From: Bacillota bacterium
GTDB lineage: Bacteria; Bacillota_B; Desulfitobacteriia; Desulfitobacteriales; Desulfitobacteriaceae
Direction of reading: 5' to 3'
DNA length: 5,819 nucleotides
Assembly (NCBI GenBank): GCA_021779415.1
Contig: JAJYAS010000255.1
Coordinates: forward strand, 1 to 5,819
Shown piece after piece: positions 1-5,819 of the stretch. The notes below the pieces were generated by a model. It searched no databases, was not told the origin of the DNA, and saw only the letters and a program-made list of their open reading frames with translations. Both the position numbers and the translations under genes were made by a program. Numbering within the stretch: the stretch's first letter is position 1; each line of letters starts with the position of its first letter.

Positions 1-117
1 ACGGAACGAGTGGGAGGGTGGGCTAAACGCATGCAAGAACTTTGGCGCAGGCCGTCTCGGCAAAAAGAGTCCTTTTCCAGGGAATTAGAACGTTTGCTTG
101 AGGAGGTGGAAAAATGA
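1..117 (+). CDS. fliO: C-terminal tail of probable FliO, flagellar export assembly protein (5' truncated by window)
   Basis: An open frame enters from the left edge in frame 1 and gives 38 residues before the TGA at 115-117. The visible piece starts [15 protein letters not shown] and ends [10 protein letters not shown]. It is highly charged, with many Arg and Glu and no membrane segment, as expected for the cytoplasmic tail of a FliO/FliZ-family protein. FliO is a small single-pass membrane protein that helps FliP assemble. The identification rests mainly on position: the gene directly before fliP in Bacillota flagellar operons is normally fliO (also called fliZ). The stop overlaps the fliP ATG as ATGA, so the two are probably translationally coupled, and the fliP ribosome binding site lies inside this coding end. 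The domain that would prove the family lies outside the window. Confidence 0.62.
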   Translation, partial: TERVGGWAKRMQELWRRPSRQKESFSRELERLLEEVEK

Positions 118-884
118 GGTCTTCCTCGAGCCGCGTAGCGAGACGCTTCACGATTGGGTTGTCCTCTATACTGGCGCTTGGATCAGGGCTGATTTTAAAT
201 CCTAAAATTGTAGGGGCAGCTGGACTCACGTTGGATCTGGGAAACACGTCAACTCAACAAACGGGTACGTCTCTGCAAATTTTATTGCTCATGACCGTGT
301 TGTCCTTGGCTCCGGCAATTCTTATGTTGATGACAGCCTTTACCCGCATTATCATTGTGTTATCGTTTGTGCGGAATGCACTCGGGACTCAGCAACTTCC
401 GCCAAACCAGGTGCTTGTGGGCTTGGCCTTATTTCTTACTTTTTTTGTGATGGCACCAACGTGGAATCAGATTAATACTAATGCCGTTCAGCCTTATCTG
501 AAGAATCAGATTAACCAGACGGAGGCCTTGTCTAAAGCGGAGGAGCCACTCCGGACGTTTATGTTTAAGCAGACTCGGGAAAAGGACTTGGAACTTTTTG
601 TGGGGTTGTCCAAAATGGCGCAACCCAAAACCTATCGTGACGTTCCGACGTATGTTCTCATTCCGGCCTTTGTGATCAGTGAATTGAAAACCGCGTTTCA
701 AATGGGGTTCGCAATCTTTATCCCGTTTATTGTCATCGACATGATTGTCTCTAGTACCCTGATGTCGATCGGGATGATGATGCTCCCTCCCATGATGATT
801 TCGTTACCCTTTAAGTTACTATTGTTTGTGTTAGTTGACGGTTGGCATCTGGTGGTTCAGTCGTTGGTGACCAGTTTTCATTAA
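114..884 (+). CDS. fliP: FliP, flagellar type III export gate protein
   Basis: This 256-residue protein is a core subunit of the export gate, which passes rod, hook and filament subunits across the membrane. Residues 1-35 look like a cleavable signal peptide: Arg-rich start, hydrophobic stretch at 13-30, and a plausible cut near VGA (33-35). FliP is one of the few export-gate proteins made with a signal peptide. Membrane segments follow at about 54-74, 98-116, 182-213 and 229-249. The family signature [15 protein letters not shown] is at 184-198. Three methionines (221-223) before LPP align, counting back from the C terminus, with the gate-closing Met loop (209-211) of Salmonella FliP. The end, [14 protein letters not shown], is typical. 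The start is supported by AGGAGG at 101-106, seven bases upstream, and by the ATGA overlap with the preceding gene. The injectisome homologue SctR is excluded by the flagellar neighbours. Confidence 0.97.
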   Translation: MRSSSSRVARRFTIGLSSILALGSGLILNPKIVGAAGLTLDLGNTSTQQTGTSLQILLLMTVLSLAPAILMLMTAFTRIIIVLSFVRNALGTQQLPPNQVLVGLALFLTFFVMAPTWNQINTNAVQPYLKNQINQTEALSKAEEPLRTFMFKQTREKDLELFVGLSKMAQPKTYRDVPTYVLIPAFVISELKTAFQMGFAIFIPFIVIDMIVSSTLMSIGMMMLPPMMISLPFKLLLFVLVDGWHLVVQSLVTSFH

Positions 885-934
885 CGTTCACTTTCAGTTA
901 AGGACTTGAGGATATACCGGAAGGGGGATGAGTC

Positions 935-1207
935 GTGAGTCAAAATCAGGTCCTATATATGGCTAAGGAAGCAGTCGGGACGGTGCTGCTTGTAGGTGGG
1001 CCCATCTTGGGGGTGAGTTTGTTAGTCGGACTTTTAGTCAGCATCTTTCAGGCTATGACTCAAATCCAAGAGCAGACGCTTTCCTTTATTCCCAAGGTGG
1101 TCGCAGTGGTAGCTGTCCTTATCTTACTTGGTCCTTGGATGCTGTCCGTTCTGACAGCGTACACCAGTAATCTCTTGACCCAACTTGCGACTTTTGGCGG
1201 GTTATAA
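935..1207 (+). CDS. fliQ: FliQ, flagellar type III export gate protein
   Basis: This 90-residue protein has the usual length for FliQ and forms two long hydrophobic hairpin helices, at about 14-38 and 52-76. In solved export gates, several FliQ copies wrap the outside of the FliP/FliR helix and form an inner loop. The loop between the helices carries the conserved family stretch QAMTQIQEQTLSFIPK (39-54). The start is GTG, preceded by an AGGGGG ribosome site at 922-927 with a seven-base spacer. An ATG at 928-930 is out of frame. A 50-base spacer separates the gene from fliP, with no clear structure. The stop TAA (1205-1207) is followed at once by the repeat-rich gap before fliR. No key family feature is missing. 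Confidence 0.96.
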   Translation: MSQNQVLYMAKEAVGTVLLVGGPILGVSLLVGLLVSIFQAMTQIQEQTLSFIPKVVAVVAVLILLGPWMLSVLTAYTSNLLTQLATFGGL

Positions 1208-1265
1208 TCGAAATTTGAGCTTCGATGTGTGATATTCGAACCAAGAACTTCGAACTTCGAAAATC
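1208..1265 (+). repeat. Cluster of TTCGAA repeats with two potential stem-loops before fliR
   Basis: The gap between fliQ and fliR holds TCGAA (1208-1212), TTCGA (1221-1225) and three full TTCGAA palindromes (1235-1240, 1249-1254, 1256-1261). The last two sit in a 7-base tandem repeat of GAACTTC (1245-1258, continued by GAA). Two hairpins can be drawn. One has 5-base arms 1208-1212/1221-1225. A stronger one pairs GATATTCGAA (1231-1240) with TTCGAAAATC (1256-1265): nine of ten positions pair, around a 15-base loop. Its right arm ends just before the fliR ribosome site at 1270-1277. No T tract follows, so this is not an intrinsic terminator. It may be a small intergenic repeat or a leader that tunes fliR translation. 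Both roles are inference. Confidence 0.6.
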
Positions 1266-1269
1266 GCGT

Positions 1270-1277
1270 AGGGGGTG
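1270..1277 (+). promoter_or_regulatory. Ribosome binding site that fixes the fliR start at TTG 1285
   Basis: AGGGGGTG lies seven bases before the TTG at 1285-1287. No comparable site precedes the in-frame ATG at 1225. The site therefore favours the downstream start, and the upstream 20 codons read through the repeat cluster as noncoding. Confidence 0.72.
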
Positions 1278-1284
1278 GGCAAAC

Positions 1285-2064
1285 TTGAGTCTGCAAGCAC
1301 TGCTCCAGTGGAACCTTTCATTATTTCTACTGATTTTGTCTCGCTGGACTGGTATGATTATGTTGGCCCCAGTTTTCGGCGCTAGGGGTGTTCCGGCAGT
1401 GGTTAAACTTGTTTTGGCTGGAAGCCTATCCATGATTATCTATCCTTTGATTTCTGCTGGTAAGCCGTCGATTCCACTTGAGCTATTACCTTACGTTGCG
1501 GTGGTCATCAAGGAAGTCTTGGTGGGTCTGGTCATAGGGTTTGTGATTTACACTCTTACAGCTGTATTACAAGGTGCAGGACAATTAATCGATTTTCAAA
1601 TGGGTTTTACCATGGGGGCGGCGATTGACCCAGTTTACGGAGTGCAAAGCCCTATGATGGGGAATTTTCAGATGATATTGGCTACGATGCTTTTGCTGGC
1701 GACTAATTCTCATCACTATCTCATTGCTGCAATGGTTAAGAGCTATGCCTATATTCCTCTTAACCCCTCGAACATGCCCAGTAGCTTTTCTTTTTACACC
1801 CTGCTTGTCACACATGTCTTTGCTTTAGCGATTCAATTGGCAATGCCTGTTTTTGGGGCGCTTTTAGTTTCAGATGTCGGGGTAGGGCTGTTGTCTAGGA
1901 CAGTACCCCAACTTAATATTTTCTCGGTGGTTTTCCCAGTCAAGATTATTTTCGGATTTGTCCTTTTGCTTCTCTCGGTACCTTTCTTTGGGGAATCCGT
2001 TACACATCTTTTTAATACCAATATGTCTTGGGTCCTACAACTTTATCAGGGGTGGAAGCAGTGA
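1285..2064 (+). CDS. fliR: FliR, flagellar type III export gate protein
   Basis: From the TTG start the protein has 259 residues, the normal FliR length, and begins MSLQALLQWNLSLFLLILSR like other family members. FliR contributes a single copy to the export gate, joining FliP in the helical assembly and contacting FlhB. About six or more hydrophobic segments are visible: 11-30, 39-57, 69-95, 126-150, 171-195 and 217-235. Conserved stretches include LAPVFGARGVPA (27-38), GAGQLIDFQMGF (97-108) and VPQLNIF (207-213). An in-frame ATG 60 bases upstream (1225) would add a charged segment translated from the TTCGAA repeats, unlike any FliR N terminus, and lacks a good ribosome site. TTG is therefore preferred. 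The stop overlaps the flhB GTG by four bases. There is no FliR-FlhB fusion, which occurs in some clostridia. Family identity is certain; the start is very likely. Confidence 0.95.
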   Translation: MSLQALLQWNLSLFLLILSRWTGMIMLAPVFGARGVPAVVKLVLAGSLSMIIYPLISAGKPSIPLELLPYVAVVIKEVLVGLVIGFVIYTLTAVLQGAGQLIDFQMGFTMGAAIDPVYGVQSPMMGNFQMILATMLLLATNSHHYLIAAMVKSYAYIPLNPSNMPSSFSFYTLLVTHVFALAIQLAMPVFGALLVSDVGVGLLSRTVPQLNIFSVVFPVKIIFGFVLLLLSVPFFGESVTHLFNTNMSWVLQLYQGWKQ

Positions 2065-3110
2065 GTGAGAAGAAACATGCAGCCACGCCCAGGCGCAAAG
2101 AAGAAGCACGTAAAAAAGGTCAGGTTTTCAAAAGTCAGGAAGCTATTTCCGCGTTTATGCTCTTGGGTCTTGTGGCGGTACTCAAATACTGGCTTCCAAC
2201 TATGTTACAGCGTATGGAAGAACTCTTTCCTTATGTCCTAAGTCTTCCTTCAGACTGGACGGAACGATCGGTCGCTAGTCTAATGTTAAATATTCTTTGG
2301 TTAGGGATTCAAATTATGGCGCCAATTTTGGGCGCAGGTTTTTTGATTGCCTTGGCTGCAAACTATATCCAAGTCGGAATTCTCTTTACGGGGGAGTCCA
2401 TGAAACCTCAGATTTCCCGCTTGAGTTTAGTGAGTGGCGCGAAAAGAATGTTTGGGGTTAAGGCTTGGGTTGAATTGGCAAAATCCTTAACAAAAGTGAT
2501 TTTAATCGGATATTTCCTTTACGCGAGTGTTCGGGACCGTCTTCAAATCTTTCCTGCTTTACAGCAATTGGATGTGGGACAGGGAGCTATTTTTTTAGGT
2601 CAGGCCGTGATGGAACTCGCTTGGAAGATCTCTATTTCTTTTTTTGGCATTGCCGCTTTGGATTATCTTTATCAGCGGTGGGACTATGAAAAGAACTTGC
2701 GCATGTCGCACGAGGAATTAAAACAGGAATACAGACAAACAGAAGGGAATCCAGAACTTAAAAGTGAGATTAAAAAACGACAACGTGCCTTGGCCATGAG
2801 TCGGATGATGCAGGATTTAAAAAAAGCGGATGTCGTCGTCGTTAACCCAACTCACTTCGCGGTGGCCCTTCGCTATGACTTGAATGTTCAAAAAGCACCT
2901 TATGTCGTTGCAAAAGGACAGGATCAAGTTGGCCTGCGCATGCGGGAATTGGCGAAGGAATATGACCTTGTGATTATGGAAAATAAGCCGTTGGCTCGTG
3001 CCCTCTATGCTCAGGTGGAAATTGGACAGGGCATTCCAGCGGATCTTTATAAAGCGGTTGCCGAGGTTTTGGCCTTCGTATATCGGCTTAAAAAGAAGAA
3101 ATGGGCATGA
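2061..3110 (+). CDS. flhB: FlhB, export gate protein and substrate-specificity switch
   Basis: From the GTG start the protein has 349 residues. It controls the change from rod/hook to filament export. The N terminus, MSEKKHAATPRRKEEARKKG, is the typical basic cytosolic lead (TP-R--EARKKGQV-KS) before the membrane domain. Hydrophobic segments lie at about 30-46, 72-106, 137-155 and 176-204. The cytoplasmic domain follows, with the linker helix EELKQEYRQTEGNPELKSEIK (about 218-238). The self-cleavage motif NPTH is at 262-265 (bases 2844-2855) in the usual context VVVVNPTHFAVALRYD, so autocleavage between Asn262 and Pro263 is expected. The start is supported by AGGGGTGG at 2048-2055 and by the GTGA overlap with the fliR stop. 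An in-frame ATG at 2028 would add 11 residues inside fliR and is less likely. The C terminus ends in a short Lys-rich tail shortly after the compact domain. Confidence 0.97.
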   Translation: MSEKKHAATPRRKEEARKKGQVFKSQEAISAFMLLGLVAVLKYWLPTMLQRMEELFPYVLSLPSDWTERSVASLMLNILWLGIQIMAPILGAGFLIALAANYIQVGILFTGESMKPQISRLSLVSGAKRMFGVKAWVELAKSLTKVILIGYFLYASVRDRLQIFPALQQLDVGQGAIFLGQAVMELAWKISISFFGIAALDYLYQRWDYEKNLRMSHEELKQEYRQTEGNPELKSEIKKRQRALAMSRMMQDLKKADVVVVNPTHFAVALRYDLNVQKAPYVVAKGQDQVGLRMRELAKEYDLVIMENKPLARALYAQVEIGQGIPADLYKAVAEVLAFVYRLKKKKWA

Positions 3111-3131
3111 CTTGTCCATGGATGGACTGAT

Positions 3132-3161
3132 GCCGCGGTGCCAAGGATGGCAAGGAGCGGC
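3132..3161 (+). other. Potential stem-loop in the flhB-flhA gap
   Basis: GCCGC (3132-3136) can pair with GCGGC (3157-3161), and inside it TGCCA (3139-3143) can pair with TGGCA (3148-3152). This leaves an AGGA loop and a GG/AGGA internal bulge. The stem is GC-rich, but the following bases are CGCACATTAATG with no T run, so it does not look like a Rho-independent terminator. It could act as an mRNA-stabilising or processing element between flhB and flhA. The pairing is visible; the role is inferred. Confidence 0.45.
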
Positions 3162-3170
3162 GCACATTAA

Positions 3171-3200
3171 TGCAAGTTCAAGAACCGTCCCCAACTTGCA
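3171..3200 (+). promoter_or_regulatory. Inverted repeat just upstream of the flhA ribosome site
   Basis: TGCAAGTT (3171-3178) and AACTTGCA (3193-3200) form a perfect 8-base inverted repeat around a 14-base loop. The right arm ends seven bases before the flhA ribosome site (AAAGGGGG, 3208-3215). A competing small hairpin, GTTC/GAAC with a two-base loop, lies at 3176-3185. The position suggests an RNA stem affecting flhA translation, or an operator-like site for a DNA-binding protein. The sequence alone does not choose between them. No known riboswitch core was recognised here. Confidence 0.45.
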
Positions 3201-3223
3201 CCAAAAGAAAGGGGGAATGACAA

Positions 3224-5293
3224 ATGGCCACTGTGTTAAAGCGTCGGTTTCTGGATAATACAGATATCTTAGCGGCAATGGGAATTGTGGGCATCGTGGT
3301 TATGATGGTCGTTCCCTTGCCAGCCAGTTTGCTGGATATTTTGATCACCTTGAATATTTCGGGTTCTGTACTCACTTTGATGCTTGCAGTTTTTGCTGAA
3401 GACCCGTTGGAATTTTCTGCCCTTCCTTCGCTTTTACTAATCATGACCTTGTTCCGCTTATCGTTGAATATCTCGACAACTCGGCTCGTTCTCTTAGATG
3501 GGTATGCAGGGCAAGTGATCCAACAGTTTGCTCAATTCGTGATTCGGGGCAATATGGTGGTCGGATTTATCGTCTTTGCAATTTTGGTAATTGTCCAATT
3601 TATTGTCATTACCAAAGGCGCTGAGCGCGTTTCAGAAGTGGCTGCGCGCTTTACCTTAGACGCCATGCCGGGCAAGCAGATGGCTATTGATGCAGACCTG
3701 AATGCTGGGACGATTAACGAACAACAGGCACGAGATCGGCGAAAAGCGATTCAACAGGAAGCGGATTTTTATGGCGCGATGGATGGTTCTACGAAGTTTA
3801 TCAAAGGGGATGCTATTGCAGCCATTATCATTTTGTTTGTCAACATTGTAGGGGGGTTTATTTCCGGGGTAGCCATGCAGGGGATGCCATTGCTTGAAGC
3901 CCTTCAGAAGTATACAATGCTGACCATTGGGGACGGTTTGGTTTCCCAGATTCCGGCGCTCTTAATCTCCACCGCGACGGGTCTTGTCGTCACTCGAGCC
4001 GCCTCGGATAAGAATCTTGGGGAAGATTTGAGCAAACAGTTGTTTCGGAATCCGAAGGCGATGTTTATTACAGCCGGAGTGTTAATCCTGTTAGCCTTTC
4101 TTGGTTTGCCAAAAGCACCGATGTTTATTGTCGCATCTGCTTTACTAGTCGCAGGAGTGTTACTCCAAAAAAGCTCAAAGGTGTCGGTTGTCGAGGAAAC
4201 GGAGGCGGCTCGCGAGTCGGAGATCGAGGCAAGTAAGAAACCTGAAAATGTTCTTAGCCTTTTGCAAATTGACCATATGGAACTTGAGCTGGGGTATGCC
4301 CTGATCGCCTTGGTCGATGTCCAACAAGGGGGGGATTTACTCGATCGTATTGTGCTGATTCGACGCCAAATTGCCAGTGAACTTGGGTTTATCGTTCCGG
4401 TGATTCGGGTACGAGACAATATGAATTTGCAACCGAATCAATATGTGATTAAAATTCGTGGTTCAGAAATTGCCACAGGTGAACTTCTGGCGGATCATTA
4501 CATGGCCATGAGCAGTGGCTTTGATGATGAGAGTATCCCAGGGACCCCGACTAAAGAACCAGCCTTTGGACTCGATGCCAAGTGGATTAATGCGATGTAT
4601 CGGGAACAAGCCGAGCTGAACGGATGGATGGTGGTGGATGCCCCGACCGTTTTAGCGACCCATATTACGGAAGTCATTAAGACACAGGCTTGGGAAATCC
4701 TAGACCGTCAAGATGTCAAGACCCTGATAGATCATGTCAAGGAGCAAGCCCCCTCTGTAGTTGAGGAGTTAATTCCAGACATACTAAGCCTCGGTCAAGT
4801 GCAAAAAGTTCTTTCGAACTTGTTGCGCGAGAGGGTTTCGATTCGGGATATGGTGTCGATTCTGGAAACGCTCGCCGACCAGGCACAGGTCACAAAAGAT
4901 CTGGATCGTTTGACGGAACATGTCCGTCAAGCCTTAGCAAGGCAGATTTTACAACCGCTCGTTGGAAAAGACAAAGTATTATCCGTGCTCACGCTTGATC
5001 CTCAGATTGAGCAACAGATTCTTGACAGCATTCAGCCGTCGGATTATGGAACTTATTTAGCCCTTGATCCTAAGATGTTGCAAATGCTTGTTCAAAGTCT
5101 CACGCGAGAGGTGGAGAAGGTTGTGCTTAAGGGGTTGACTCCTATCGTTGTTTGCGCTCCGCTGGTGAGAATTAATTTAAAACGGGTGACCGAGCGTCAA
5201 CTTCCGCAACTCATGGTGCTTTCATACAACGAATTAGTCCAAGGAGTACAAGTGCAAGCTGTAGGAATGGTGGGGATGGATCATGCGAGTTAG
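3224..5293 (+). CDS. flhA: FlhA, flagellar export gate protein of the FHIPEP family
   Basis: This 689-residue protein matches the usual FlhA length. It forms a nine-membered ring under the gate; its cytoplasmic part docks export chaperones with their cargo, and its membrane part helps use the proton gradient. About eight membrane segments are visible in residues 16-315 (near 16-33, 36-57, 66-90, 110-130, 197-217, 237-257, 281-297 and 299-315). The FHIPEP signature spans 135-158, with RVSEVAARF, LDAMPGKQM and IDAD, in the large cytoplasmic loop. A second conserved stretch, GDGLVSQIPALL, is at 236-247. A charged linker (about 316-345) leads to the C-terminal docking domain with LGYALIALVD (356-365), GGDLLDRI (369-376), RDNMNLQPNQY (397-407) and GELLADHYMAM (419-429). 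The ATG has AAAGGGGG eight bases upstream. The stop lies 8 bases past the flhF ATG. The injectisome homologue SctV is unlikely given flhF and fliO as neighbours. Confidence 0.98.
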   Translation: MATVLKRRFLDNTDILAAMGIVGIVVMMVVPLPASLLDILITLNISGSVLTLMLAVFAEDPLEFSALPSLLLIMTLFRLSLNISTTRLVLLDGYAGQVIQQFAQFVIRGNMVVGFIVFAILVIVQFIVITKGAERVSEVAARFTLDAMPGKQMAIDADLNAGTINEQQARDRRKAIQQEADFYGAMDGSTKFIKGDAIAAIIILFVNIVGGFISGVAMQGMPLLEALQKYTMLTIGDGLVSQIPALLISTATGLVVTRAASDKNLGEDLSKQLFRNPKAMFITAGVLILLAFLGLPKAPMFIVASALLVAGVLLQKSSKVSVVEETEAARESEIEASKKPENVLSLLQIDHMELELGYALIALVDVQQGGDLLDRIVLIRRQIASELGFIVPVIRVRDNMNLQPNQYVIKIRGSEIATGELLADHYMAMSSGFDDESIPGTPTKEPAFGLDAKWINAMYREQAELNGWMVVDAPTVLATHITEVIKTQAWEILDRQDVKTLIDHVKEQAPSVVEELIPDILSLGQVQKVLSNLLRERVSIRDMVSILETLADQAQVTKDLDRLTEHVRQALARQILQPLVGKDKVLSVLTLDPQIEQQILDSIQPSDYGTYLALDPKMLQMLVQSLTREVEKVVLKGLTPIVVCAPLVRINLKRVTERQLPQLMVLSYNELVQGVQVQAVGMVGMDHAS

Positions 5294-5819
5294 GCGCTTT
5301 GTAGGGGATAATGTGGCTGAAACTATGGGAAAGGTGAAGCGAGAATTGGGTTCTGAAGCAGTTATCCTTCAGACTCGTGAATTTACTGAGGGTGGTTTCT
5401 TTGGCTTATTTGGCAAAATGAAGGTGGAGATCACGGCTGCCATTGAGGAGAATCCGGTGACGGCACAAAAGGTTTTGACTCCGGATTATCGGGCGGATGT
5501 TGAGAAGGTCATTGTTCCTTTAGCTAAGGCAGTGTCAGATTCACCGGGAGAACTTCAAGCGGAATTGAAGTCTATGCGTTTGATGTTGGAGAAAATGAAT
5601 CGACAAATGGAGGGGCGCGGAGAGGAAAAAGGTGTTTGGCCACAGGCGCTTCAGAGATGGGCAGCTCATTTACAAGACAGAGGGGTAAATGAAGCGATGG
5701 TTAAACGTTTAATGGGTCACGTGCAACAAACTCTGTCTCCAGCGGAATGGGCCAACGATACCCAGGTATATGCTCGGCTTGAAGCGAATGTACGCCAAAT
5801 CTGCGGCCAGATAGGACTG
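5283..5819 (+). CDS. flhF: FlhF, SRP-type flagellar GTPase, N-terminal part (3' truncated by window)
   Basis: The frame opens at ATG 5283 and stays open for 179 codons to the window edge. FlhF is an SRP-like GTPase that governs the position or number of flagella, usually with FlhG. The start MRVRRFVGDNVAETMGKVKR, followed by ELGSEAVILQTRE (21-33) and GGFFGLFGKMKVEITAA (37-53), is the typical FlhF N-terminal domain. A variable linker and a probable helix (about 88-110) come next, and WPQALQRWAAHLQDRGVNEAMVKRL (about 119-143) looks like the N domain that precedes the GTPase core. The P-loop and other GTP-binding motifs are not in the window, so GTPase activity is inferred from the family. The start lies inside flhA, an 11-base overlap. 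GGGGA at 5272-5276 gives a six-base spacer, which suggests coupled translation. Confidence 0.93.
   Translation, partial: MRVRRFVGDNVAETMGKVKRELGSEAVILQTREFTEGGFFGLFGKMKVEITAAIEENPVTAQKVLTPDYRADVEKVIVPLAKAVSDSPGELQAELKSMRLMLEKMNRQMEGRGEEKGVWPQALQRWAAHLQDRGVNEAMVKRLMGHVQQTLSPAEWANDTQVYARLEANVRQICGQIGL

Noticed and set aside
114..150. Arg-Arg in the FliP leader, as a twin-arginine signal.
   Set aside because: The residues after Arg-Arg are FTI, which do not fit the S/T-R-R-x-F-L-K consensus. An ordinary Sec-type leader, as usual for FliP, fits better.
888..918. TTCACT and TATACC before fliQ, as a possible promoter.
   Set aside because: Both boxes are weak matches and the spacer is 19 bases. 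The region lies inside an operon and nothing else supports a start.
1203..1208. A perfect TATAAT over the fliQ stop codon, as a promoter for fliR.
   Set aside because: The only TTGAC-like element (TTGACC 1175-1180) is 22 bases away, the other candidate (TTGCGA 1185-1190) is 12 bases away, and no extended -10 TG is present. Spacing is poor for either, so no promoter is called.
3111..3223. A cyclic-di-GMP riboswitch or an intrinsic terminator between flhB and flhA.
   Set aside because: The conserved riboswitch core sequences were not seen, and neither hairpin is followed by a T tract.
2998..3258. A + strand open frame of 86 codons crossing the end of flhB and the gap before flhA.
   Set aside because: It lies mostly within flhB and the start of flhA in another frame, has no ribosome site and shows no recognisable protein features.
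3904..4419. A 171-codon open frame on the - strand within flhA, and several shorter reverse frames elsewhere.
   Set aside because: All lie opposite strongly conserved flagellar genes, and their Ser/Arg-rich composition is typical of antisense shadows.
114..5293. A non-flagellar injectisome (SctRSTUV) cluster.
   Set aside because: The gene order with a FliO-like tail upstream and FlhF downstream, and the family details, are those of a flagellar operon.

Overview
The window is a continuous stretch of a flagellar type III export operon, all on the + strand. The order is 3' end of a probable fliO, then fliP, fliQ, fliR, flhB, flhA and the 5' part of flhF. This order is the one seen in the large fla/che operons of Bacillota. 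The genes have strong G-rich Shine-Dalgarno sites, use GTG and TTG as well as ATG starts, and have moderate base composition by eye. Together these suggest a motile Gram-positive bacterium, probably a Clostridia-type spore-former such as the Desulfitobacterium/Desulfosporosinus group. The genus-level guess is inference from general protein and operon style, not from a database search.

Layout: 1-117 is the charged C-terminal tail of the gene before fliP (probable fliO), overlapping fliP by an ATGA. fliP is at 114-884 with a signal peptide, and fliQ is at 935-1207 with a GTG start. A 77-base gap (1208-1284) is filled with TTCGAA-type repeats. fliR is at 1285-2064 and is best started at a TTG. 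flhB is at 2061-3110, starts at a GTG and overlaps fliR by four bases. A 113-base gap (3111-3223) holds two stem-loops. flhA is at 3224-5293. flhF starts at 5283 inside the end of flhA and runs off the window after 179 codons. There is no tRNA, rRNA, CRISPR array or mobile element, and no convincing terminator or promoter. The window looks like the interior of one transcript.

Function: FliP, FliQ and FliR form the export gate core in the membrane. FlhB joins it and switches substrate specificity by self-cleavage at NPTH. FlhA forms the ring that receives chaperone-substrate complexes and couples export to ion flow. FliO helps assemble FliP. FlhF is an SRP-type GTPase that controls flagellar placement or number. 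All key motifs are present and no gene is visibly broken.

No novel system was found. The least ordinary parts are the two structured gaps before fliR and flhA. Both place inverted repeats just upstream of a ribosome binding site, at points where the known export-gate stoichiometry changes.
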